Notes under the pieces: model-generated
What the model was told of the DNA's origin: nothing
The model's input: only the letters and a program-made list of their open reading frames with translations
Database searches by the model: none
Shown here: piece after piece, positions 11,524 through 21,108 of the stretch
Position numbering within the stretch: position 1 is the stretch's first letter
Layout: each line of letters begins with the position of its first letter
Assembly: GCA_004352715.1 (NCBI GenBank)
Contig: SCFE01000104.1
Span: forward strand, 1,052,614 to 1,116,613
Direction of reading: 5' to 3'
Source: Hofstenia miamia
Lineage: Eukaryota; Xenacoelomorpha; Acoela
Length of the DNA: 64,000 nt
Program-made: the position numbers and the translations under genes

Positions 11524-14500
11524 TTAATGCAGTTTGCTGCATATCACAAATAATAGTTTATTGCCTCCAGAATTTTTATGGCGTTCTGCTAACTGATAGG
11601 CAAAGTCCTGCATACGCTGAGCATTTACAGGTTGTGCAATTTGCCTTAATTCCATTGCAAAACTATCTGCAGAATCCATAGTGCCAAATCCTGAAATGAA
11701 GCAATAAACTGCCCATACTTTCACTGTACTAGGTGGGCCACCGCCCCTATTCATGTTGTCTAAGGAGGAGGTAATACATTTTGTTGCCTCAATGTAAAAT
11801 ATCTCTCTCCTATCCATTGAAACAAAAACTACAACGTAGTTATCCCTTTCGTGAGGTAGTTCAACATCCCTAGGCCTGTAAGGGTGTAAAGTTCTGTTGA
11901 CTACCGGAACTTGATATTCACTATTTCGAGTCAGGCTAATTTCTTTTAACATATGGTCTATGTACGACTCACAAGGTAGATGTTGCTGCAATAGTTTTTG
12001 AATGACTGCCAACGTTTCAGTTTTTGACCCCACAAAGGTAATATCAGACAATGACTGCACTCGGGACATAAGTACCACTAGCTGAGGCTTTTCCCATAGC
12101 TCGTAATCCTTTTGTACACTCGAAAGCTGCGTTGCCACTAAAGGCAGAGTATCCCCCATTGCACGATGAATAGTGCTAGCCCCATAATGGGTAACTGGAT
12201 ACTGATGCCGTTTAAATAAAATGCCAGGACTGTTTGAATGTACAATTGGAGTTGTAAGCCACGCTATATTTTTCAGTTTCCAACCTTGTGCAGTAAAATC
12301 ATTGTTACCTGGGATTTGTTTAATTCCAGGTGGAGCAACAAAAGCTAAAAAAGGTGAGTGGTTAGCAACATCACCTGGCAAAGAGTCCACTACGCAAATT
12401 TGGTTATGTGAATAACCATGAATTCGATTATTTGTGGTAAATCTTAAACAAGCGCCCTTATACAAGAGCAAAACCTCTGGTTCTTCAGCATGATAATTTA
12501 ATGACTGCACAGTTCTTGTATTGGCAGCAGACCATTGTAATCCACCATTACTAGAGTGCTCATCAACAGCTCTTATTTCAACTTTATCAATGCTGTTATC
12601 CCTGCGCACTGCAGCATAATGCTGCTCAATAGCCTGTTGCAAGGCTTTTCTTTTCCCAAATATTTTCACGCTAAGTCTGGGCACCTGAGACCAATCATCA
12701 ACAAAATTGCAGCGTGAGTTAACAATTTGCTGATAGAGACTAATTTCAGGTTGAGAGATTTCGGTTTTTCGTCCTAGCTCATTGATGAGCTGTAGATCTT
12801 GATCAGCTGCTGCTCTAACTGATCCATTAAACTGAATGACTCTAAACAATGTCAGCATGCTTGTTGACATCCAAATGGATTGACCATTTATAGGACTAAG
12901 CTGCTTAGAGTCACCAGTTCCCATTAGCAAAATACCACCAAAAGGTGTGCGGTTATCCCTGACATGTTGCAAGACAAGATCGACTGCTGCTAAATGCTCA
13001 GCTGTGAGCAAACCAATCTCTTCAAATGCAAGCAAGTCAATTCGCCTTAACTTATTCCATGCATCTGGCCGATGCTTCAATCGCTTTATTGTGCGTTCAG
13101 CACAAGTCACCACATTAATTTTATAATGCTGCTTACTTAAAATTGGCAATGGCACTAAAAGATGCAAATGAGCACCCCCTAATGCCAAAGACCGCTGCGA
13201 TGGGAGGCTAGTAATCTGTACATTTAATCCTTGAGATCTTGCATACAAGCAAGCTAGTTTTAAGACATGCGTCTTTCCGCTGCCAGGCAGCCCATTCAAA
13301 AGTGGAAGCTTAATAAAAGCTTCATTTCCATTCAAAAACTGATCTATGGCTGCAATGGCAATGTTCAGTGCATACCTTTGTTCCTCAAAGGAATCCCGTG
13401 TTTGATCCCTGGCTCTCTGTATTTGAGGAACCCACTGTACAGGTTGTTCAACTGAGGCATTAACCAAAGCATCATGATCAGGCAATCCAACAATTTGCTC
13501 ATCATAGAGAGCGTCCACTAGCTTAACTTTCATTTGATGTATCTCTTCCTTTAGTCTAGCCGAAGCTTGACTTTGCACAGTGCGTAGTAGCACAGCCGGT
13601 GTTTCATGTACAGTAACATGATCAATCATTACGTTATCCCTGATTGCTTCAAATGCCAGTCCCAAAAAGCGGTCAAACATTTTGGTACCTCCTGGCAGGT
13701 ACATCAATTGTTCAAGTACATAACGTTTAAGTAATGCATGAACATCATCAATAGTAGCGTTATCCCTGATTAATTTGGCTTTGACAAAGCTATGTCTTAA
13801 TGAAGGTACTGCAAAAAGGTCTAACTCAGTCTCAAAACGGCCCATGCTTAATACCACATGTACTAGGAACTTAAAGGGATTTAGCGGTGTAATGTTTGAG
13901 TATACTGGTATAGGAATAGCCGTTGGATACTCGCAATTAGGATAAACAAACCGTGCCCATAGTTCCCCATGCCTATTATGTATTGCTGCGGGCAAATAAT
14001 CATCATTTAGTAGACCAGATTGCAGTATATCTAATGCTTGCGGTGTGTGAGAAAAATCTACACACTCTATAAACTTTGCCAAAGCACTGGGGCGAATTTG
14101 TATGACGCGCCCACACCCGTCAATCCACGCGCATTTCAGAATATCCCTGTCTAGATACTTTTCATGCACAGAAAGACCTTGCCCCGTACGGAATTTTGAC
14201 ATGTTCCCCAAAGCAAACCAGCACAGATAATCAGCAAGATTATCAATGAACAATAATTCCGGAGGTCTAACTGAGAAAAGCGTCACGTTATCCATTTTCA
14301 CCCTGCTGGCTAGGTGATCCTTTATAATCAAAACTTGGTTGTCGGTAAATTGTCTATGTTGTGGCAAAGCCAGAACATCCCGACGGGCCCGGACGGGCTC
14401 AATAAGACCTTGGACAGTAAGAATGTGAGCTGACGAATCAAACTGCACACTTTTCTGTCTCATTTCAATTGTTTCTGTTGAGATTTTAATAAATTGGACG

Positions 14501-17500
14501 CCTGGGTGGACTATTTCTAATCCCAAGGACATCCAATACATCTTTGTGATGGGCAACAAAGATGCCATTTCCCGAGATGGATCGCGTTCCATCTTTTCAT
14601 TCAATTCCTTTTGAGCATTCATTCGAGCCCCTGTAATTTTAGTGTTGTGCAATCCATCAGCCTCCACTTCCAATTTATCTTGGTTATCCCCGCTCTTAAT
14701 ATGAACTAAAGCTTGTTCATCAAAGCCAGCGACATATTTTGCAATATATCGTGACTCAAGCCACACATCTGTCAACTGTAGGTTTTGGCTGGACAGAGTT
14801 GCAACAAACAACCGTGCATTACATGGACTCCAGTTCTCCCTTGGCTGAGCTGGATAATGCCATTTTGCAGGCAAAATCTCTTTATTCAAATTTCCTTTTT
14901 CGTCAGTAAGCCCAATGGCTTTCAGTACTGCAATTGCGTCTGCAGTGTGGTTAACATTTATTTCTTCCACATAATAATCAGATGACGGCATGTGTCTGGG
15001 CACTCTACACACTTTTTCCCCATTCACTGTCCGTTTATGACAACGATAGCCGGAATTCTCACAACTATGTTGTTGAATGATTGCTGCTTTTTCATATGCG
15101 TCAAGAAATTGGTCATTACTGGTAATAAGACCTTCGTCTACCCATGCATTAAAATGTTCTAAACAGAACATGTCCCGTTGTGAGCAGGAAACGCGGTTTT
15201 GAGCAACCTGACTATGTGTACTATCCTTTGTGACGATGATAGCATGAATATGTGGCAAGTTACCTACACTGGTCTGCCACTCAAACCTGTACCATAAATG
15301 CACTATTTCGCCCAATGGTTTTTCAATGCTATCCCGGATGTATTCCATGTGATAAACGGCAGCCCTTTCCCAAGACCTCGTTAACTGAGGCATGATCGAT
15401 TGCCTAAGGGACCTCTGCACGTCTGGAAATGCATATGCCTCTTCAATGAGAGTTTGGCATTGATTATAAATGGGGGCGACCCCGTAGTGCTCACTCTGGT
15501 TACAGGTATGAGTGTAAAAATATGTTACGTTGTTCCTGGCAATTAATGCCGCCACTTCATTCACCCTATCTCTACTATCAGCGCCATTGAAAGGATTTGA
15601 CACCCCCGATTCGCTTTTATATAAATGCTCAAAACTTTGATTCCGAGCTGACGTGGAACAAGTGTATCTCAATCCTATGTTTGACAAAATGTCAAAACCA
15701 AATGCAATGTAGTTGGGATCAGTCCCAGTTAATGTTGTATGATCCATTAATCTAGCACGTACATGATCATTTAGACTGCATATTCCATATTGCTTATTGG
15801 ATTTAGTCCCGCCCCATAAAGGTTGTGGTATTGCCCCAACATATGAACCATCCGGGTTTTGTTTCCAGCAAATACTAGGGAAGAGTCCAGCTTCAGGATA
15901 CAACAAAGGTATCGCGTTTCCCTTTGCAACTATATTTTGTAAGAATCTCTCACTAGTTGCATTAACATTTACCCGTTGGCCTGACCTCTGCAATAAACCA
16001 CATTGCCTATTTAGCAGTATGTGACCATGTTGTACGTGTGTCGACAATGGTTCAAAATTAGTTTCCGGTTCTGCTGTGTTAGTTTCTAAGAAATCATTGC
16101 CTAAAGTAGCTATAGGCTCATTCACACCATATAAGCCAGGATTGGTTGCATAATCCAAATCCTCATTATCACTGAAAGGTATAAATCCTTCAAAGTTATC
16201 CCTGTGATCGTCAACAATTTCAGAATCAGATTCTGAATCAGAAGGTGGTGGAGTGGGTTCCACTTCAACAAAGACCCGTCCCAGAGGTCTAACAGAAAGG
16301 TAGGTATTTGTGTTATCCCTGGTGGCTTCCCCATGTCGCCGACATAATGCTGATGAGCATGGTTCTACAGCTGGGCATCTCCACTTACTAACTAAATTGC
16401 AAAGACGGTCATTTTGCAAAGCTGTACATTTATACTTTGTGCGAGAGTTATCCCTGGTTAGCGGAAACCCATGCTCTTCACACACAGCTCTAATCTCATT
16501 GCCCATTTGCTGTAAGAAAGACTGTCGCAATGCATCAACATTATAATCTGGACAGTAAAAATATACTGCCAAATGCCACTTTTTAATGCCATCACTAAAG
16601 TGCTCTACCTTTTCTGTAGATCCTGGAACAGAATCTATAAACCACTTGCATAATTGTCCGCCATTGCGCATGGCTGACTTCCCAGACCACTTTTCATAAT
16701 CATTCAAGTTCAGTTCACTGTGACACAAGTGCCGCAGCTCAAAGTTGCCACATTTTTCGTCATTTCGTATTATTTCTGGTGGGAAATCTAGCGCAGACCT
16801 CCGCCGACCAGTATTGTAAATAAATACGATGTTATCCCTGGTTTCTGACACAAAGTCAATCAAATCTTGCATATTGACTGCGAAATATGACTGTACACAA
16901 GGTAGTGACGCAAAGAGGCTTGCTACTTGAGCTTGAATTGTACCACCTATTGCTGCTTCCCTGAGAGCAGTTTGCATTTCATTTCTAGATAGGAAATGCT
17001 TGTAAGGATGATTTCTAGGTGCTCGTACATTGTTGCCTAATAATTTAGTTATATAGCGTAGTAGTTTCCCTTGCCAATTAGGAGTTTCAGTCACTACATT
17101 ATGTAATTTTTGCCATATGTTGCCAAAAAATGCAGCAATATTACAAGTAATCCACAGCAGGCGAAAATCGCCATTAAAAACATTCAGATCTAAATGGACT
17201 TTATGTCCATACCCGTCGCTTATTTGAAGTGTGCAAAGCACTGTTGGCCATAAAGGCTCCGATATCAAATTATCCCTGATCGCATGATCTAAATTTGATT
17301 CACTGTTATCCCTGATCGCATGATCTACAGTGTTATCCCTGCTTTCTAAGTGCTGAGAACGTCGCATTTCTACAGCATCATTTAATGAAATATATGTCCC
17401 TGATGCGGCTGCTGCTGCAGCTTTCTCAGATCCAACCGGACATTTCAAAGACACACGGTGTCTTGCCATTTCCATGAAAAATCCTAATCTGTAGTCACTA

Positions 17501-18903
17501 TTAATTCGATTGCGAAAATATGCACGAACATCTGGTCTATGATTTAAAATCAAGGCCTCCGCCCGTTCATATCGAAAACTTTCATCGTCACCTTCGCCCC
17601 AGTATTCAGAATTTGTAGAAATTGCGAAACTAGACATTCCAGAATAACCGCCTTCTTCCCGCAACATTTGATAAGTGTGGGACGTAGTCCCGGACCGTGT
17701 GTTTTTATAAACTCTGGGGATCAATCGTGCTTGGGCTAATCTATCAGAATGCTGTAGAGGCAAATTTCCCAAAACGGGATTTGGTGGTAAGTGTACCATG
17801 CCTTGCATTCGCCCACCATCGCAATTTCTGCACGTTAATAGACAAAGACCCCTTTCTTGTACAATTGCTACACACGGCCCTATTCGCCATTTATTTAAAA
17901 ATTGTTGCTCCTTCAAGAAATCAGGACGGATTCCGACAAGCCTATTTTCGAATTTCCCAAAATCTGGGATCCCATTGCATAAGTTTTTCAAAAGTACTAT
18001 AAAAGGCACAGAGCCACATTTTTCGACAAATTCGTTGCACCCATAGGGGCAACGTACAGAACATACAGGATGTTCATTCAGCCATTTTCGCAAATTCACT
18101 AATTTGCCTGCAGATATAACTGCTTTTCCGTCAATTATGACTTGCGTCATATCAATAAAATAAGCATTGGGCATTGTTTCGTCATAGTTTTTGAATTCTA
18201 TATGAAATTTAGATTTCATTAGAATCCAAGATTTCCGTAATGTTAAGGGCAAGCAAGCCCAAAACTCCCTTGTGTTGTTTGTACCATTTACTAAAATATA
18301 GCAAATGTATGAGGGCCATGCACTAACCCATTCTCCTTTATCACCACGACTAATGTAAGTTGTGCATTCAGTGCAAAGCAAAGCACTTTCTAAATTGTAT
18401 CTATTCCTGTTGTTAATGAAAACAAGGTTAGAGAACTTTCTCTGTATCATGTTGCATAGATCAACTTCAGTTAAGTCTAATGGATATTCATCCGTTGGAA
18501 CCCTTAGGCAGTTTTCACAATGTGAAAAAACTATTTCGGATGTGCCAGGCACATCTTCAATAAATGCCGTATTTAAATCATCAATCATTTCGTCATTAGA
18601 TCCCGTAGGACAATCCAACATATTTGATCTGCAAGGCTGATCAGTACCTGTAAGCCCCGAAGGACAATCCAACTCGCTATTTGATCTGCAAAGCTGATCA
18701 GTACCTGTATTTCTTAATCCCGAAGGACAATCCAACTCTCTATTTGATCTGCAAGGCTGATCAGTAACCACTTCGCGTTTTGAACTGTTGGGCAGCAGTT
18801 CAAGTTTCCGACATTTAGAGCAAGGCTCTCCAGCAGACTTTACAAAGCTACTACACTTTGGGCACTTAGCAGTGCTAGATTTGCGTTTAGCTTTTTTGGG
18901 CAT
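11524..18903 (-). CDS. Helitron replication initiator-helicase (Rep-Hel), 2459 aa
   Basis: This is a single uninterrupted ORF with ATG at 18903 about 50 nt below a TATA-like box. In order it has a C4 zinc motif (CPKC, CSKC; residues ~14-32); Cys/Asp-rich tandem repeats (~45-100); a Helitron N-terminal region; and an HUH Rep domain (~1010-1400) with PHIHAI near residue 1218 as the metal-binding His-x-His and SRYIAKY near 1386 as the candidate catalytic Tyr. A Pif1-type superfamily 1 helicase follows, with Walker A GLPGSGKT (~1873), Walker B LAFEEIG (~1960), GTGDSKQLSP (~2003), STIHRAMGD (~2243) and LMSRV (~2280). The family nicks, unwinds and transfers one strand in rolling-circle transposition. 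No AP-endonuclease domain is seen, which argues against a Helentron. Arg-Asp-Asn occurs at least twelve times, each in a CAGGGATAAC-like word. The length is above that of many animal Helitron proteins. Confidence 0.93.
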   Translation of the reverse strand: MPKKAKRKSSTAKCPKCSSFVKSAGEPCSKCRKLELLPNSSKREVVTDQPCRSNRELDCPSGLRNTGTDQLCRSNSELDCPSGLTGTDQPCRSNMLDCPTGSNDEMIDDLNTAFIEDVPGTSEIVFSHCENCLRVPTDEYPLDLTEVDLCNMIQRKFSNLVFINNRNRYNLESALLCTECTTYISRGDKGEWVSAWPSYICYILVNGTNNTREFWACLPLTLRKSWILMKSKFHIEFKNYDETMPNAYFIDMTQVIIDGKAVISAGKLVNLRKWLNEHPVCSVRCPYGCNEFVEKCGSVPFIVLLKNLCNGIPDFGKFENRLVGIRPDFLKEQQFLNKWRIGPCVAIVQERGLCLLTCRNCDGGRMQGMVHLPPNPVLGNLPLQHSDRLAQARLIPRVYKNTRSGTTSHTYQMLREEGGYSGMSSFAISTNSEYWGEGDDESFRYERAEALILNHRPDVRAYFRNRINSDYRLGFFMEMARHRVSLKCPVGSEKAAAAAASGTYISLNDAVEMRRSQHLESRDNTVDHAIRDNSESNLDHAIRDNLISEPLWPTVLCTLQISDGYGHKVHLDLNVFNGDFRLLWITCNIAAFFGNIWQKLHNVVTETPNWQGKLLRYITKLLGNNVRAPRNHPYKHFLSRNEMQTALREAAIGGTIQAQVASLFASLPCVQSYFAVNMQDLIDFVSETRDNIVFIYNTGRRRSALDFPPEIIRNDEKCGNFELRHLCHSELNLNDYEKWSGKSAMRNGGQLCKWFIDSVPGSTEKVEHFSDGIKKWHLAVYFYCPDYNVDALRQSFLQQMGNEIRAVCEEHGFPLTRDNSRTKYKCTALQNDRLCNLVSKWRCPAVEPCSSALCRRHGEATRDNTNTYLSVRPLGRVFVEVEPTPPPSDSESDSEIVDDHRDNFEGFIPFSDNEDLDYATNPGLYGVNEPIATLGNDFLETNTAEPETNFEPLSTHVQHGHILLNRQCGLLQRSGQRVNVNATSERFLQNIVAKGNAIPLLYPEAGLFPSICWKQNPDGSYVGAIPQPLWGGTKSNKQYGICSLNDHVRARLMDHTTLTGTDPNYIAFGFDILSNIGLRYTCSTSARNQSFEHLYKSESGVSNPFNGADSRDRVNEVAALIARNNVTYFYTHTCNQSEHYGVAPIYNQCQTLIEEAYAFPDVQRSLRQSIMPQLTRSWERAAVYHMEYIRDSIEKPLGEIVHLWYRFEWQTSVGNLPHIHAIIVTKDSTHSQVAQNRVSCSQRDMFCLEHFNAWVDEGLITSNDQFLDAYEKAAIIQQHSCENSGYRCHKRTVNGEKVCRVPRHMPSSDYYVEEINVNHTADAIAVLKAIGLTDEKGNLNKEILPAKWHYPAQPRENWSPCNARLFVATLSSQNLQLTDVWLESRYIAKYVAGFDEQALVHIKSGDNQDKLEVEADGLHNTKITGARMNAQKELNEKMERDPSREMASLLPITKMYWMSLGLEIVHPGVQFIKISTETIEMRQKSVQFDSSAHILTVQGLIEPVRARRDVLALPQHRQFTDNQVLIIKDHLASRVKMDNVTLFSVRPPELLFIDNLADYLCWFALGNMSKFRTGQGLSVHEKYLDRDILKCAWIDGCGRVIQIRPSALAKFIECVDFSHTPQALDILQSGLLNDDYLPAAIHNRHGELWARFVYPNCEYPTAIPIPVYSNITPLNPFKFLVHVVLSMGRFETELDLFAVPSLRHSFVKAKLIRDNATIDDVHALLKRYVLEQLMYLPGGTKMFDRFLGLAFEAIRDNVMIDHVTVHETPAVLLRTVQSQASARLKEEIHQMKVKLVDALYDEQIVGLPDHDALVNASVEQPVQWVPQIQRARDQTRDSFEEQRYALNIAIAAIDQFLNGNEAFIKLPLLNGLPGSGKTHVLKLACLYARSQGLNVQITSLPSQRSLALGGAHLHLLVPLPILSKQHYKINVVTCAERTIKRLKHRPDAWNKLRRIDLLAFEEIGLLTAEHLAAVDLVLQHVRDNRTPFGGILLMGTGDSKQLSPINGQSIWMSTSMLTLFRVIQFNGSVRAAADQDLQLINELGRKTEISQPEISLYQQIVNSRCNFVDDWSQVPRLSVKIFGKRKALQQAIEQHYAAVRRDNSIDKVEIRAVDEHSSNGGLQWSAANTRTVQSLNYHAEEPEVLLLYKGACLRFTTNNRIHGYSHNQICVVDSLPGDVANHSPFLAFVAPPGIKQIPGNNDFTAQGWKLKNIAWLTTPIVHSNSPGILFKRHQYPVTHYGASTIHRAMGDTLPLVATQLSSVQKDYELWEKPQLVVLMSRVQSLSDITFVGSKTETLAVIQKLLQQHLPCESYIDHMLKEISLTRNSEYQVPVVNRTLHPYRPRDVELPHERDNYVVVFVSMDRREIFYIEATKCITSSLDNMNRGGGPPSTVKVWAVYCFISGFGTMDSADSFAMELRQIAQPVNAQRMQDFAYQLAERHKNSGGNKLLFVICSKLH
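18595..18765 (-). repeat. In-frame minisatellite in Helitron N-terminus
   Basis: Three roughly 60-bp units (20 codons) encode variants of TGTDQPCRSN followed by ELDCPSGL. Copy A (about 1900-2010) has fewer units. Copy C's N-terminal remnant (35190-35290) has a rearranged version. Unit number changes in whole codons, so the reading frame is kept. Each unit carries one Cys in QPCRSN and one in LDCPSG, which may extend the zinc-binding region. That role is inferred. Confidence 0.75.
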
Positions 18904-19328
18904 GCTGTTCTGGGCACTCGATGAGGCGATTGACTGAAATTTTAGGGGCCTTATATACTAGTTATTCAAAGGCGCGGCCGCCATCAAAGCATTAATCAGT
19001 GGCCCGTACTTCAAAGCGAAGTTTTGCGGTTAAGGCTTCCTACCCACGGTGAAACGACTGGTAATTAATTAATTAGTGCACCATAGCAGCTGACGCCAGG
19101 AACAAAGAACAATAGTGATTACCGCCTAGGCTAATTAAGTAGCTTATCAACACCAAACCAATATATTATAATACGATATACATTACATGTATACATGTAT
19201 ATTTTTATGTTTAGTCAGAACAATAAATAAAATACAAGATATTCTATGATGAATTATTGAAAAAACTTAAATTTATTTCTATTTAATAAAAATATTATAT
19301 ATATATATATATATATATTGTATATGTT
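18904..19328 (-). promoter_or_regulatory. Helitron 5' leader/promoter, copy B
   Basis: The leader is the same as in copy A. The minus-strand TATA-like TAGTATATAAGG lies at about 18949-18960, some 50 nt before the ATG at 18903. A GGCGCGGCCGCC near-palindrome is at 18971-18982, and a (TA)n tract at about 19296-19318 abuts the satellite. It drives the Rep-Hel ORF if the element is expressed. Confidence 0.6.
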
Positions 19329-19828
19329 TGGACCTCTCTATGTATATATAATTGATTGCATTTGAGCTAACATCACTGACAATTGATTAAATTCTACGAA
19401 AAGTGATCGAAATTATTAGATTTAAAATTTTTTTCTCGGCCTGTATTTGTCAAATATTAACATCCTATATATCATTCGGAAGCCCTATTTCTGATGCATC
19501 TAACTATGAAAACAGAATCTAAATATGTTGAAAACTCATTGAGCTATTAGCGCTTAAAGTTGGTCAGTGCGTGATTTTTTAGCCATCTGTGTAAAAATTT
19601 TTTATCTAATAACTCTGAAACTTTAAGGTATATCGACTTGAAAATTTGTACACAACATCTATTTCTGAGGCGATTCAAGATTATATTAAAATTAGAATTT
19701 TTCGCAACAAAGATTTTGCACAATATTGCATAATTGCATAAAAATTGGTCAAAAACGGCCAAAAAACAGCAAAGTAGGCAAAATGGGAAAATTTGGTATG
19801 GGAGTTCCAGTCCATGGATTTTGGATGT
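19329..19828. repeat. Satellite unit fragment 5' of Helitron copy B
   Basis: This is the first about 500 bp of the 1.5-kb unit, beginning at 'ggacctctct' and matching 2578-3080. It is cut at 'ttttggatgtt', where Helitron-derived sequence begins with a shared 'aaaag'. Confidence 0.8.
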
Positions 19829-20277
19829 TAAAAGTACTATAAAAGGCACAGAGCCACATTTTTCGACAAATTCGTTGCACCCATAGGGGCAACGTACAGA
19901 ACGAATGGGATGTTCATTCAGCCATTTTCAAAAATTTTGCAAAATATTGCAGATATAACTGCATATAAATCAATTATGACTTGCGTCATATCAATAAAAT
20001 AAGCATTGGGCATTGTTTCGTCATAGTTTTTGAATTCTATATGAAATTTAGATTTCATTAGAATCCAAGAACGAGCATGACTAGAGGGGCAAGCAAGCCC
20101 AAAACTGCCTTGCGTTACAACTACCATTTACTAAAACATAGCAAATGTATGAGGGCCATGCACAAACCCACGATCCTGTACTGTTATCCCTGTTGCTTAG
20201 ATATTGTGTACAGTCAGTGCAAAGTAGTGCACTTTCTAGATTGTATCTATTCCATCGTTTAACAAAACCTTAGTAGG
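19829..20277 (-). pseudogene. Helitron N-terminal fragment patched with satellite sequence
   Basis: Aligned to 17990-18420 of copy B, long stretches are identical (the 'aaaagtactataaaaggcac' and 'gacttgcgtcatatcaataa' parts). Short stretches are replaced in register by words that look satellite-derived: 'acgaatggga' at 19901, 'aaaaattttgcaaaat' near 19930, 'gcatataaat' at 19961, and 'acgagcatgactagagg' at 20071-20087. The minus-strand frame is partly preserved. A CAGGGATAAC word (20183-20192) encodes Arg-Asp-Asn at a place where copy B has Arg-Gly-Asp-Lys. It is not a functional gene. Confidence 0.75.
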
Positions 20278-21108
20278 ACCCCTTTTATCGCTGACCGGTT
20301 AAAAAGCAATAAAAAAAGTTCGGCTGAAGCCTCACACAACCTCTAACAGGCAAACGCCACCCACCCAGTTGAAATCTGAGGTCGGTGTATGATAGACACA
20401 TCTTCAATAAATGCTATAGTTCAAGGTTTGTTCCTACTCAAAATTTGATTTGAAATTCAACATCCAATTGCATTGATTCATATGATTTCAGTACCTGTAG
20501 ATCTTAATGAAGGACAATAACTCTCTAGTTGAACAAGGTTGAAACAGTATCAATATGCCATTTAAACGTCAGCCACCAATTTGAATTTCAGTTAGAAAGT
20601 GAATTGTAATAGTGGTACAACATCACAATGATGTTGAGGTTCTTGGAATAGGATCGGTAAAGATAAATAATTTAGATTTATTAGAAAAATCTTTGTGAAA
20701 CCCTTCAGAAATCCTGAAGATCTTTAGGATTCTTGATGATTCTGAAGTTGAATAAGGTTGAAACAATGTTAATATGTCATAAAAACATCATATTATTAAT
20801 TGGATTTAAGTTAGAAAGTGAATTTTAATAGTGGTACAACATCACAATGATGTTGAGGTTCATGGGATAGGATCGGTAAAGATTTGTGGAATTTGGTTTT
20901 CGATTGCCTTTCTTCACTTGATCCAACCCTCCGGGGGTCTCAAAGGAAGAAAGGCTGCTGTTTGTAATGTTTAAACAAATTGCCTAAATAGCTTATATAT
21001 ATATATAATGCATATATTCAGGATATCTCAAGAAACCTTGTTCAAATGAAGTTAAAAATTTGAGATAATGTGTAACTACTACTATAAAAGAGCACTATTA
21101 AAAATTCG
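20278..21108. repeat. Satellite unit, composite second halves
   Basis: The segment begins with the end of the first half ('gttcggctgaagcctcacac') and contains two successive versions of the second half (about 20400-20660 and 20680-21060, both with 'gtggtacaacatcacaatga'), ending in a (TA)n tract at about 20994-21008. No gene was seen. Confidence 0.75.

Larger units (their letters stand above)
10778..19328 (-). mobile_element. Helitron copy B, apparently full coding capacity
   Basis: The lower-coordinate (3') boundary is set where copies B and C start to match: 10778 here and 29602 in copy C. The upper (5') boundary is taken at the junction of the leader with the satellite and is uncertain, because copies A and B stay similar into the satellite array. 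The element holds the 2459-codon Rep-helicase ORF, a 0.7-kb 3' tail with six CAGGGATAAC-type words, and near its 3' end two nested GC-rich inverted repeats. The canonical Helitron ends (TC at 5', CTRR after a hairpin at 3') are not evident. This may be a Helitron-like variant, or the true ends may lie elsewhere. Confidence 0.75.

Noticed and set aside
10778-18903. CAGGGATAAC resembles part of the recognition site of the homing endonuclease I-SceI
   Set aside because: Only about nine bases of an 18-bp site match, and the remaining bases are not shared between sites. Similarity of a 9-mer is not evidence for that enzyme.
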